In this document: piece after piece, positions 9,655 through 19,100 of the stretch
Layout: every line of letters begins with the position of its first letter
Numbering within the stretch: position 1 is the first letter of the stretch
Assembly: GCA_014860585.1 (NCBI GenBank)
Contig: JACZJL010000028.1
Span: 1-36,214 of the forward strand
Reading direction: 5' to 3'
DNA from: Bacteroidales bacterium
GTDB taxonomy: Bacteria; Bacteroidota; Bacteroidia; Bacteroidales; 4484-276
DNA length: 36,214 nucleotides
Program-made: the position numbers and the translations under genes
The notes under the pieces: generated by a model
What the model saw: only the letters and a program-made list of their open reading frames with translations
Databases searched by the model: none
Told to the model about the DNA's origin: nothing

Positions 9655-9966
9655 ATGAAAATTAATCTGCAAGCCAACGAAACGGTAGTCAGGGCGACAG
9701 ACTCAAATCTTTGTGTGAGCGAAAACGAAAAAATCAAAGGCAAACTCATTCTGACCAACCAACGGATTTACTTTAAAAGCACTAACGGGCATACCGGGAA
9801 ATATGACCTCGAAATTGATCCGAAATCCATACAGGACGTGTTATTTTTCAACACATTCGTGTTCCTGCGCAACGGTCTGAATTTGGTGTTGAAGCACGGA
9901 CATGAACTAAGATTTCTGCTCAGAAACCGGAACCAATGGGGTGAAATGATTGCCGGGATGAGCTAG
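9655..9966 (+). CDS. Small GRAM/PH-like domain protein
   Basis: 103 aa, ATG start at 9655, no signal peptide and no membrane segment, so probably cytosolic. The central stretch GKLILTNQRIYF is the hallmark of GRAM and bacterial PH-like domains: a basic/hydrophobic strand followed by TNxRIYF. After it come predicted strands (KYDLEI, IQDVLFF, LVLKHG) and a C-terminal amphipathic segment, consistent with one complete small PH-fold domain. Function is unknown; the eukaryotic relatives bind lipids, but I see nothing that shows binding here. It stands alone between the divergent M28 gene and tRNA-Gln. Confidence 0.7.
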   Translation: MKINLQANETVVRATDSNLCVSENEKIKGKLILTNQRIYFKSTNGHTGKYDLEIDPKSIQDVLFFNTFVFLRNGLNLVLKHGHELRFLLRNRNQWGEMIAGMS

Positions 9967-10022
9967 GAATGAATGAAGTACCCGACCTTTTCATCATGGG
10001 TTAACTTCGGACGAAAAAAATC

Positions 10023-10051
10023 TTTTCAAAAAAGAAAAAGTATTATTTTTG
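10023..10051 (+). promoter_or_regulatory. Putative promoter of tRNA-Gln
   Basis: TATTTTTG (10044-10051) fits the TAnnTTTG -7 box; a weak TTTTC at 10023-10027 lies 16 nt upstream at the -33 position, with an A-rich spacer. The box ends 22 nt before the mature tRNA 5' end, a good distance for a tRNA promoter. Confidence 0.55.
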
Positions 10052-10073
10052 CCGCCTGAAACACCGTTTCGAT

Positions 10074-10149
10074 TGCCCGATGGTGTAACTGGCAACACGT
10101 CTGATTTTGGTTCAGAAGAGTCTAGGTTCGAGCCCTAGTCGGGCAACCA
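10074..10149 (+). tRNA. tRNA-Gln (anticodon TTG)
   Basis: The acceptor stem TGCCCGA (10074-10080) pairs with TCGGGCA (10139-10145), followed by discriminator A and an encoded CCA (10147-10149). The anticodon arm TCTGA-TTTTGGT-TCAGA has a 7-nt loop with TTG at positions 34-36, and the T arm is CTAGG-TTCGAGC-CCTAG. All arms are intact, and a promoter and a terminator flank the gene. Confidence 0.96.
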
Positions 10150-10159
10150 AAAATACAAT

Positions 10160-10196
10160 AAACCCACTGTTGAACATTATTGATGGTGGGTTTTTT
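10160..10196 (+). terminator. Intrinsic terminator after tRNA-Gln
   Basis: AAACCCAC (10160-10167) pairs with GTGGGTTT (10186-10193) around an 18-nt loop, continuing into a run of T. It begins 11 nt after the tRNA CCA end. Confidence 0.75.
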
Positions 10197-10331
10197 GTTA
10201 ATGGTTATTATCCAGGTCTGCAATTCTCTTTCCATCACATTTTCGCCGGACAGCAGATAGCATACCTGTACATAAATCATTTTGCCCACTATACGGCCAC
10301 AAAATCCAGAGTTCTCCCCAGGAATTGTAAC

Positions 10332-10817
10332 CTAATGGAAGTCTTTTAAAAGCAGCGCCACTGCATAGGCCGAAACCCCTTCCCCGCGTCCTTCAAATCC
10401 CAGCCTTTCGGTTGTTGTGGCTTTGATTGAGATATCATCTTCATTTATACTCATTACAGCAGCCAGCCGTTTTTTCATTTGAGGGATAAAACCAGCGATT
10501 TTTGGTTGCTGAAGGGCTACGGTGGAATCAACATTTCCGATGGAATAGCCTTTTGTTCTGACCAGTTTAATTACTTCCTTCAACAGCATCGTACTGTCAA
10601 TCCCTTTAAAATTGGGGTCTGAATCCGGAAAATGAAAGCCGATATCATTGAGGTTTGCAGCGCCGAGCAGCGCATCGCAAATGGCATGAACAAGCACGTC
10701 TGCATCAGAATGGCCTGTTGCACCTTTATCAGAAGGAATTTCTACACCTCCCAATACAAATCGCTTCCCGGCTTCGAGACGGTGCACATCATACCCAAAC
10801 CCTACCCTGACACTCAT
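10332..10817 (-). CDS. ispF: 2-C-methyl-D-erythritol 2,4-cyclodiphosphate synthase
   Basis: 161 aa from the ATG at 10815-10817, the usual length. The protein opens RVGFGYDVHRL; Asp10, His12 and His44 correspond to the metal ligands Asp8, His10 and His42 of the E. coli enzyme. GHSDADVLVHA, DIGFHFPD and TTTERLGFEGRGEG complete the family signature. It converts the CDP-methylerythritol 2-phosphate intermediate to the cyclic diphosphate with loss of CMP in the cytosolic MEP isoprenoid pathway, which would also feed carotenoids (compare crtZ here). The 18-codon upstream extension of the frame runs through the porV terminator and is rejected. It lies downstream of porV in the same orientation but is separated from it by that terminator. 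Confidence 0.97.
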   Translation of the reverse strand: MSVRVGFGYDVHRLEAGKRFVLGGVEIPSDKGATGHSDADVLVHAICDALLGAANLNDIGFHFPDSDPNFKGIDSTMLLKEVIKLVRTKGYSIGNVDSTVALQQPKIAGFIPQMKKRLAAVMSINEDDISIKATTTERLGFEGRGEGVSAYAVALLLKDFH

Positions 10818-10836
10818 TTTATAAAGTTTTTGATTC

Positions 10837-10844
10837 CAAAAGTA
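10837..10844 (-). promoter_or_regulatory. Putative -7 box for ispF
   Basis: Minus-strand TACTTTTG matches TAnnTTTG, about 20 nt before the ispF ATG and just past the T-run of the porV terminator. No clear -33 element is visible. It would give ispF its own very short-leader transcript. Confidence 0.3.
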
Positions 10845-10847
10845 AAC

Positions 10848-10881
10848 AAAAAAGCCGGAGAGGAAATCCAAACCGGCTTTT
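10848..10881 (-). terminator. Intrinsic terminator after porV
   Basis: AAAAGCCGG (10850-10858) pairs with CCGGCTTTT (10873-10881); read on the minus strand the hairpin runs into a T-rich tract. It lies about 25 nt beyond the porV stop. Confidence 0.75.
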
Positions 10882-10904
10882 GTATTTTTTCCGCTTATCA
10901 GTTG

Positions 10905-12107
10905 TTAGTTGTAGAAGTCATCGAAGTCGAAGGTGAGGGTAAAGCGAAGTGTATTTTCGAGGGGGTTACGCTGTTCGAGCGGGATGAGGTAGGAAAAATC
11001 CAGTCCGAAAACGTTGTATTTTAACCCGGCGCCGAGTGTAAAATACTGGCGGTTACCTTTGTATTTGTTTTCATAGAAAAAGCCGCCTCTTACTGCAAAT
11101 GCCTTGTTGTACCAGTATTCGGTACCAACGGCATAATAAAACTCACGCATCTCTTCTTCAAAACCACCGGGAGCATCATACCACGATTGAATCATTCCCT
11201 GCACAGGGTTCACGTTGGGGTCCTTCCCTGCTTCAATGACGCGGTTATTGTTTTCGTCGTAAACCGGATTACCGAAATCATCTGTTGCATAGATTGGAGG
11301 CGTTGGAACCAGCAATTTATTCACATCCACTGTAAAGGAAAGGCGGTTGTATTCATCGAGGTCGAGTGTCAAACGGGGTGAAATGCGGAGGTTCGTGGGG
11401 ATGAAATCAGTATCGGTAGTAGCATCGGAATAGGAAATTTTGGAGCCGATATTCGAAATGTTAATTCCAAAAGCAAATTCTGCATACTCAAAATCACGCC
11501 AGTTCAGTTCTTGCTGGTGATAAACAGCAACATCTGCTGCAATGGATTGACCCGGTTTTGTTGCGACTCCTCCAACGCTCACACCCTGTGTTAGATTGGA
11601 GTGAATGTAGCGGGCTGCAACAGCACCTGACCAGTTTTCGGAAAATTTTCTTGAGTAAGTACCATCAATCGAGAATTCGTTTGGGCGGTAGTTACCGATT
11701 GTTGATCCCGATATATCAGTGAAAGTAATGTCGCCAAGGGTAAAGTAAAGTAACGAAGCTGCTATGGTTTGCCTATCATCCAGCTTGTAAAAGCCTGAGA
11801 TGTAAGCCAGGTTAATATCGCTCACGATTGCCCTGAGCCATGGGCTGTAAGATGCTGAAAATCCAGCTTTTGATTCGATAAAAGCATATTTGGCAGGGTT
11901 CCAGTGCATGGAGTTGATATCGGGGGTGGTTGCTCCACCTGCATCACCCATGGCGCCTGAACGCGCATCAGGAGCAATTAAAAGAAAAGGAACTGCAGTA
12001 GTAATGGTGTTGGTTTGTCCTAAGTAATTTGGTTTTTCGCTCTGGGCGTTGGAGTAGCTAACACTTAACAAACATACAAGGACAATAGCAAAGATTCTGT
12101 TAATCAT
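10905..12107 (-). CDS. porV: T9SS outer-membrane shuttle/attachment protein PorV
   Basis: 400 aa from the ATG at 12105-12107, opening the signal peptide MINRIFAIVLVCLLSVSYSNAQ. The mature protein starts with the typical PorV region (TAVPFLLIAPDARSGAMGD, then HWNPAKYAF) and continues as an aromatic-rich beta-barrel ending in Phe-x-x-Phe-type strands (FDFDDFYN). Family knowledge: PorV is a FadL-like outer-membrane barrel that takes cargo from the secretion pore and presents sorting domains to PorU. The gene follows two porU paralogs on the same strand with a 228-bp gap, so it may be co-transcribed or have its own promoter; I found no clear -7 box in the gap. The 15-codon upstream extension of the frame adds a charged segment ahead of the signal peptide and is rejected. 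Confidence 0.95.
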   Translation of the reverse strand: MINRIFAIVLVCLLSVSYSNAQSEKPNYLGQTNTITTAVPFLLIAPDARSGAMGDAGGATTPDINSMHWNPAKYAFIESKAGFSASYSPWLRAIVSDINLAYISGFYKLDDRQTIAASLLYFTLGDITFTDISGSTIGNYRPNEFSIDGTYSRKFSENWSGAVAARYIHSNLTQGVSVGGVATKPGQSIAADVAVYHQQELNWRDFEYAEFAFGINISNIGSKISYSDATTDTDFIPTNLRISPRLTLDLDEYNRLSFTVDVNKLLVPTPPIYATDDFGNPVYDENNNRVIEAGKDPNVNPVQGMIQSWYDAPGGFEEEMREFYYAVGTEYWYNKAFAVRGGFFYENKYKGNRQYFTLGAGLKYNVFGLDFSYLIPLEQRNPLENTLRFTLTFDFDDFYN

Positions 12108-12335
12108 AAAGTTTTGGTTTGCTTTTATTAAAATATCATTTTTAACGGCCATTCAAATTTTATATTGTTTTTAGCTGAAACGGGCTTTCCGAAAGTAGGT
12201 TCGTTTTTCAGTCTCTGTTTCCAAATTATTAACAAGTTTAAATCACCTGTAATAATTTATTAATTATGATTTCTCATTATTTTTTAACTCAGATTTACTT
12301 TGATGGATTTGGGGAAACTACTTACAGTTTTTATG

Positions 12336-15300
12336 CTAATCGGCAATGATGAGTTTTTGCACCATTCGGCTAATGTCTTTTTTTTGGTTGATGACGTCGA
12401 TCGTATAAACGTACAAACCTGAATTAAGTTTACTTCCTCCGTCACTTATTCCATCCCACCTGATAGGTTCGACATAATAGCCGTTGCTGACAGCGTTTTG
12501 AGGGCCAATGGTTTTTACCAGCTGGCCGTTGAAGTTATAAATGTTGATTTCTACGGTCAGTGGTTCATCAAACTGGTTGTGCCGGAAAGTAAATTCAGTA
12601 TATTTGCTGAATGGATTGGGATAATTGTAAACTTGTTGCAGGTCGACGCTGATGCTGTCGGAAACCATGAAGGTAATTACCGAAGTGGAAGAGTTATTGA
12701 GCATATCCCATGCTTTCAGTTGTAAGGAATAGTTGCCATTGATAAGATGAGTGAAGGGGAAAATGATTGAGCCTGACTGGTAATTATCCAGGTCGGACTC
12801 AAACTGTTCGTTAAGAATCAGGCTCATTTGCACAGGGCCGGTCAGTTCGGCAACAATATCATGTCCGATCCCTGCGCCAAATGCATTTATCCCGGATGGA
12901 TCGCTTAAATAGGCATGCATTACAGGATCGTTGTTTAGCACGCTGCCATTAATAAAAGGTTTGTCATTCAGGTAAAGATCTATTGCAGGTCCGGTTTGAT
13001 CTGCCAGATTGGTCTCAAATCCACCGATAATGAAATTGCTGAAATGCCCGCCTGCATCAGTGAGGCTGTCGGTCGCATAAAGTGCAAGCTTTCCGGGACC
13101 ATAGTTATAGGCGATTTCTAATGGCACTACAAAGGAAAATGAAAATCTTCCGTCCTTCACCGAGGATTTCCCGTAATACAGAATTTTTTGCTGCAGATCA
13201 AACTGGTAAGGTTGGCTTTTTGGGTCGTTGGCCAGGGTCGTAATTTTAGCTGGTTTGTCGTATAGTACCGGGTATACAAACCCATCATAGTCGTTTATCA
13301 ACTGGTCGTTTGAATGTGTTGCAACGTAACCGCTGAAACTCACCATGCTGCCTGCTCTGATGGTATCGCGCAAAGCAGTAATCGGCTGTCCATTAATAGA
13401 ATCAATGATGATGTTATGGTCAGGCAATGCCAGCCTGAGTGCCGGGTTTCCAAGCAGGGTAAAATTTCTGATGTTTGTGCTTGAAGGTGTTTTGGAGAAT
13501 CTGATCAGATCGCCTAACCGGGGATAATTACCCGGAGTAGCACGAAATAGTGTATCATAGATGCGACGGTTGAGCGTAAGATTGGACGACGCAAAAGCAA
13601 TCCTTGTGGTTGACATTAGCCCCACTCCTCCGCCACCGGGATTTAAGACCACATGCTCGCCGGCCGAAACCATACCCGGGTTGTCGTAAGGCGCAAATTC
13701 ACAGGTAGCAGTGATGAAGACAGGCATTTGATCATTATTTGTCCAGGACAAAATATCCTGGATCTGTACAACCCGTTCGTGTGCAAGTGCAATCTCACCG
13801 CCATGACCCGTGTAGTTGACAAAGAGGGCGCCATCGTTGAATTGCTGGTTGACTGCTATTGTGGCGTCTGGATAACGATCGCCACCCGAAGTGGGCTCTT
13901 GTTTAAAAGCATCAAAGTAAATCTTGTTGATGTTAATGGTTTGGTTGTTTCTGGTCACTATATTTACTAATACCGTATCAGCCTGGAAAATATGAAGATT
14001 ATCATCTTCATCATCAGCAATAAAACATAATGATTGCCTCCAATGCCCCATATTTTCAGGTGTGAGAGTCATGTATCGCTCAAATTTATCTACCATGATT
14101 TCAGCCTCTTCGGGGGTGTTCACAGGTAAGCGTCCGATGCCAATATCCACATTCCCAACAGCATCAGCACCTTCGTTGGGATCCATCAAACCAAAGAAGT
14201 CATCCGTTACATAAGAAGTGGTGTAGGTAAGCGATTGGCGTGACTGGAATGTCACTACGAAGTTCATGTTGTTTTCAATCCGGTTTTTGGGATCATAAGA
14301 GCCGTCCCCAAAAAGTAAGAGATACTTCAAATGGGGAGGATCACCCGATTTGTCGTAGATCATCTTTACAAAGTCACGAATGGCAACCGGGTCCTGTTTC
14401 CCGGAAGAAAACTCAGTATAAATCTCTTGTGGACTGACCAGGTGAATGGTCATATCGTCAATCTCTTCGTGCAGTGCTTTCAGCCTTTCGGCCTGCTCCA
14501 TAAAATCAGGATGGCTTACTATGATGAAATCAGCTATTCCAAGAGCATGAAGGTTTTGGTTCTCAATTTTTCCTATATTTTCCGGTTGATAAAAGAAGGA
14601 ATTGTCGAAGGCAATAAATTCCTGCAGCATTGAAGTGTTTGCTTTGAAGGAACAAGTGTCTTCATTATACGTTGTCTCAACTTTTTTTACATTGAGGTGG
14701 TCAGTGATGTTCCAAACGGAAATCGGGTTCAAAACATTTGAGATTTGGAAAAGCGTGATGCTATCCTGATGCATGGTATATATATTTCTGAAAGGCATCT
14801 GTCCTCCCGGAAATTCGAGCTTGTTCATCACATTGACCTCAATAAAGTTTAACCAACCTGAACTTTCTGCAGTTGGCTTGTCATAGGTCACTTCGATGGT
14901 GATGTTTTGCCCTCCGGGAACCGCAACCCGACGTGTTTTACTCAGCTCATTGCCAAACTTTGAAACACTGCCCGGTGGTACAGACTGGACGGGTACAGTG
15001 AATAAAAATTCACCATTTGCATTGAGATTAAAATTGGAGTTGGTAAAAGACCTTGCAGCAAAGTTCGTGGAAAAAAATACACTCTCGGAAACATCGCGGT
15101 AAGGGAATTCAAAAAGATAGGTACGGCTGGTTATGTCTGAAAACTCATGGCTGTACCATTCCGAACCTGAACGGATCAGATTTAGGCTGTCAAGATTAAT
15201 GCTCTCAAAATGGTTGTAACTTGTAATGACCTGCCCGGTAGGTGCAGTTATTGGCTGCTGATCCTGTATGCGTTTACCGGTTCCCTCTTTAAGGGTAATA

Positions 15301-16160
15301 AAATAGTAATTGACGTCGGAGTATAAATGCCGGATATGCTCAAAGGCAAGTCGAATGGGGACATATCTCCAGTTTGAAGTACCTTCGGCATAAAATAAAA
15401 CATAATCTCCGGTATCAAAACTGCCATCATCGCCATCTTCGACCCAAACGGCAATTTCCTGTAAATCGTCATACCTCGGATCACTGTTACGCTCGGGAAG
15501 CATTTCGCCGCCATTTCCATATAGCCGTATGTGATCGGGATGTACACCGGAAAAATCCATTCCCATCTCTACCAGGTTTTCATAAGTTAGCCTGTGGATA
15601 CCGGTTTCGTTTACCGCAACCTTGTACCAATCCCCTTCGGCAAGCACCGAATTTTCAGCATAAATTGTGCGGTCGGGTGTAAAATTAAAATCTCCTTCGG
15701 GGGCAGGTACTGCATCAATTTGAAATGTGATCAATTTTTCGATTAACCCGGTTTGAGGATTTCTTCTTAAAGGGAGCACCTTGAGCTGGCTGTAATGCTT
15801 GTTGCGAAGGGTAATGATGTCTGAAGTGATATTCAGGCTGTTATCAATCAGTTCAATATCAATCAGGTCGGATAATTGATCCTGGTTTTCAAAAGGGATA
15901 AATTCAGGATTGGAAATGGAATACCGGTAGGAAAACCCGGGTAATTCGAGCGGGAAGAGTCGGGAATAGACCGGCAGCATGCCGAATGCATCATCATTTA
16001 TTGCATCAGAAAAATGCAATGTTTTAATCACCTGGTCACCGATGGAGAAAGTCTGCAGGTTAGTCCATGAAAGTGTTTCACTGATTGTTTTCTGCTGTCC
16101 GGTCAACGACAACGTCAGCACCATGAAAATAAGGCAGGCAGTATATTTTTTTTTTAGCAT
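12336..16160 (-). CDS. porU: T9SS C25-family sortase PorU, paralog 2 (promoter-distal)
   Basis: 1274 aa; signal peptide MLKKKYTACLIFMVLTLSLTG. The N-terminal beta-rich region contains RLYGNGGEMLPERN, typical of PorU. The caspase/gingipain-like C25 domain lies around residues 540-900; catalytic His786 (YTGHGGE) and Cys820 (ITATCEF) are both present, 34 residues apart. The C terminus (YNYPNPFSKYTEF to KLIIAD) is a FlgD-like/CTD-like domain, as PorU proteins carry. Role from the family: on the cell surface, with PorV, it cleaves the sorting domain from T9SS cargo and attaches it to lipopolysaccharide. It lies 33 bp after the other porU and upstream of porV, so the three are probably one transcript. 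Which paralog is the housekeeping sortase cannot be told from sequence. Confidence 0.92.
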   Translation of the reverse strand: MLKKKYTACLIFMVLTLSLTGQQKTISETLSWTNLQTFSIGDQVIKTLHFSDAINDDAFGMLPVYSRLFPLELPGFSYRYSISNPEFIPFENQDQLSDLIDIELIDNSLNITSDIITLRNKHYSQLKVLPLRRNPQTGLIEKLITFQIDAVPAPEGDFNFTPDRTIYAENSVLAEGDWYKVAVNETGIHRLTYENLVEMGMDFSGVHPDHIRLYGNGGEMLPERNSDPRYDDLQEIAVWVEDGDDGSFDTGDYVLFYAEGTSNWRYVPIRLAFEHIRHLYSDVNYYFITLKEGTGKRIQDQQPITAPTGQVITSYNHFESINLDSLNLIRSGSEWYSHEFSDITSRTYLFEFPYRDVSESVFFSTNFAARSFTNSNFNLNANGEFLFTVPVQSVPPGSVSKFGNELSKTRRVAVPGGQNITIEVTYDKPTAESSGWLNFIEVNVMNKLEFPGGQMPFRNIYTMHQDSITLFQISNVLNPISVWNITDHLNVKKVETTYNEDTCSFKANTSMLQEFIAFDNSFFYQPENIGKIENQNLHALGIADFIIVSHPDFMEQAERLKALHEEIDDMTIHLVSPQEIYTEFSSGKQDPVAIRDFVKMIYDKSGDPPHLKYLLLFGDGSYDPKNRIENNMNFVVTFQSRQSLTYTTSYVTDDFFGLMDPNEGADAVGNVDIGIGRLPVNTPEEAEIMVDKFERYMTLTPENMGHWRQSLCFIADDEDDNLHIFQADTVLVNIVTRNNQTININKIYFDAFKQEPTSGGDRYPDATIAVNQQFNDGALFVNYTGHGGEIALAHERVVQIQDILSWTNNDQMPVFITATCEFAPYDNPGMVSAGEHVVLNPGGGGVGLMSTTRIAFASSNLTLNRRIYDTLFRATPGNYPRLGDLIRFSKTPSSTNIRNFTLLGNPALRLALPDHNIIIDSINGQPITALRDTIRAGSMVSFSGYVATHSNDQLINDYDGFVYPVLYDKPAKITTLANDPKSQPYQFDLQQKILYYGKSSVKDGRFSFSFVVPLEIAYNYGPGKLALYATDSLTDAGGHFSNFIIGGFETNLADQTGPAIDLYLNDKPFINGSVLNNDPVMHAYLSDPSGINAFGAGIGHDIVAELTGPVQMSLILNEQFESDLDNYQSGSIIFPFTHLINGNYSLQLKAWDMLNNSSTSVITFMVSDSISVDLQQVYNYPNPFSKYTEFTFRHNQFDEPLTVEINIYNFNGQLVKTIGPQNAVSNGYYVEPIRWDGISDGGSKLNSGLYVYTIDVINQKKDISRMVQKLIIAD

Positions 16161-16193
16161 ATCCCTTTATTTAAATGTTGTCCTGCAAATAGT

Positions 16194-19100
16194 TTATCTG
16201 GTAATGATAAGTTTTTTTACATCGGACGAACTTCTTCCTTGCTGGTCAGTTACATGAACCCGATACAGATACATTCCGGATTCGAGCAGTTGCCCGGTGG
16301 CGTTGGTTCCATCCCAGCGCAAAGGGTCGTAACTAAATGCTGTGCTGGTTTTGTATTGCTGAATTACAGCAACCTGTCGTCCGGAAAGATCATAGATTTC
16401 AATGCTCACATCCAATTCGCTGTTGGCTTTGTTGTGATTAAAAGTGAAATACGTTTCATCATGAAAGGGGTTGGGGTAGTTTTTCAGGCTTTCGATGGCC
16501 AGTTCATTTTGATTGATCACCCTGAATGTCAGCATCGCTTCGGATGAATTGTTGAATACATCCCAGATTTTGAACTTTAATTCATGTGTTCCTGATGGCA
16601 GATTGGTAAAAGGGAAAAGAACAGTTCCGTAGCGAAACCCACCGAAATCGGCTTCATAAAAGTCGTTCAGAATAAACGGATTTTCAGCATCACCGTTTAA
16701 CACTGCAGTAATATCGTGGCCGATACTGTTACCAACGGCATTAATACCGCTATCGTCGTACACACGTGCCAAAAGAACAGGATTTTCGTTGGTAACGTCT
16801 CCGTTTCTAAATGTTTCATCATTCATAAAAAGGTCAATATCAGGGCCTGTTATGTCAATTTGCGAAGTGTTGTCAAATCCTCCAATAATGATGTTTTGAT
16901 AAAAACCACTGGCACAAACACTTTCGTTATCAGCGAAAAAGCTGATTTTTCCGGGTCCGAACTCGTAAGCGATATCTTTAGGCACCATAAAAGAGAAACT
17001 AAAATTCCCGTCAACCACCTGTGTTCTGCCGTTAAAAAGCGTATTGCGGCGGAGCATAAATGATCTGGTAGAACTTCCCGGGTCTTGTCCAAGTGTAAAT
17101 ACCTCTGATTCTTTATCGAAAACGGTGGCATGAAGCACGCCATTAAAGTCGGAAACCACGCTTTTAAATTCATCAGTAATTCTTCCGGCAACAGTCACCA
17201 GGGATAGGGCTCTGAGTGTGTCGGGAGCTGACGATTCGAACGTCTCATTTTGATTTATTGCTGTTGTTTCAACATTATAATAAGAGTAAGCCATTTGGAG
17301 TGCCGGATCGCCGATCAACAGGAATTTCTTGTCATTTGGTCCGCCGGAACTTTCCCCTTTGGCCAGCCTGATGAGGTCGCCGAGGGCATAAGGATTTCCG
17401 TCATTCCGCTCGAAGGCATATTTATAAATTCCCCTGTTGAGGCTCAGGTTGGACGACCCGAATGTAAGTCTTGCTGTAGTGAAAAGTGCTATACCGCCTC
17501 CTATGGGGTTCAGGAATACATACTCACCGGCAGATATTCTTCCCGGGTCGTCATATCTGGCAAATTCGCAGGTAGCAGTGATGAAGATGGAAAGCTTGTC
17601 GTAATTTGTCCAACTGTTGATGTCGGCCACTTCGAGGATGCGTTCGTGTGCCCATCCTAACTCACCCCCGTGCCCGGTATAATTCATAATCAGTGTCCCC
17701 TTATCCAGTCGCGAGTTGATGGCTTTGTTCACAGCGGGATACCGCTGCCCGCCTGTGGTTGATTCCTGCAGGTAAGAGTCAATGTAGATTTTGTCAACGT
17801 TGTAATTTCTGTATGTAGTGTCAACAAATACGGCGAGTTGTTCTGCCTGGTTCAGGTGGGCATTTTGATTTTCATCATCAGCAACAAAAGTTACAACATT
17901 ACGCCAGTTTCCAAATTTTGAAGGAGATGTAGCATAGTGAATCACTTTATCCACGGCCATTTTGGCTTCATCCGGCGTTCTCACCACAAAGCGGCCAATG
18001 CCAATGTCGAGCATGTCGTTAGCACCGGTTCCCTCATTGGGGTCGAGGTACCCGAAATAATCATCCGTAGCATATGAATTGACATAATGTAAAGAGTTAG
18101 ATGACTGGAAGGTAGGCACATAATTCGTGTTATCGTTTAACCGCACTTTGAAATCGTAGGAAGCATCGCCGAAAAGCAAAAGATAGCGCGGTTTTATTCC
18201 AGAATCACCCCGCTCATAAAGTAACTTCATAAAATCCCTGATGGCGGTAATGTCCTGAGCTCCGGAAGAAAACTCGTTGTAAACCTGTTCGGGTGTTACC
18301 ACAATCGTTTCGAGGTTGGAATAAGACCTGTGAAATTCAGCAAGGCGATTGGCTTGTTCAAGGAAATCGGGATGTGAAACAATGACATATTCTATGTCTG
18401 ACAAGCCATGAAGATTTTGGTTGGGCACCTTACCTACAGTTTGCACATCATATAGAGTGGTGCCATCAGAAGCTATAAACTCTTTGAGTTCTTCCGTTGG
18501 AAGTTTAAAGCTCATTGTGTTACCTGATAATGCAGCCTGCACTTGTTTGATGTTATGCGGGTCGGTTATCTCCCATATGGTTACCCCGGCATTTGCATTG
18601 TTCAGCCGGAATTCAGTTACCTTATTGCTCCCAAAGGAAAGCAAATCTCTGAAAGCCATCTGTCCACCGGAGAAAGCGGAGTTGCGCACAACATTCAGCT
18701 CGAGATAATCAAGCCAACCTGTTGCGCTGCCTGCCGTTTTATTGTATTTAATGTTAATGTTAACATTGTCGCTGCCCGCTAAAAAGTTCATTTCACCAAT
18801 TCCATCGCGGGCATACTGGCCTTCAGGATTATCCGGTGTGCCATTGATGGTAAGGATGAGGGGTTCAATACCGGTGATCGTTGCAGCGAATGTGCTCGAA
18901 AGGACTGATTTGGCAATAGCCCTGAACCTGAAATGTTGCTGAGCGTCGGTTTTTAGGTTTGGAAAGTTAAAAGCGTAGTTGTAGCTTGTAATCAGATCGA
19001 AGATCTCACCATACCATTCCCTCCCTGATTTGATCAGATTGACCTGGTCTAACTCGTGAAACTGATAATCGTTGAAAGTTGTTGAAATGTAATTGTGCGT

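Noticed and set aside
10107-10349. 80-codon plus-strand frame starting inside tRNA-Gln
   Set aside because: It begins in the tRNA T-arm region, crosses the terminator and runs into ispF; no protein similarity.
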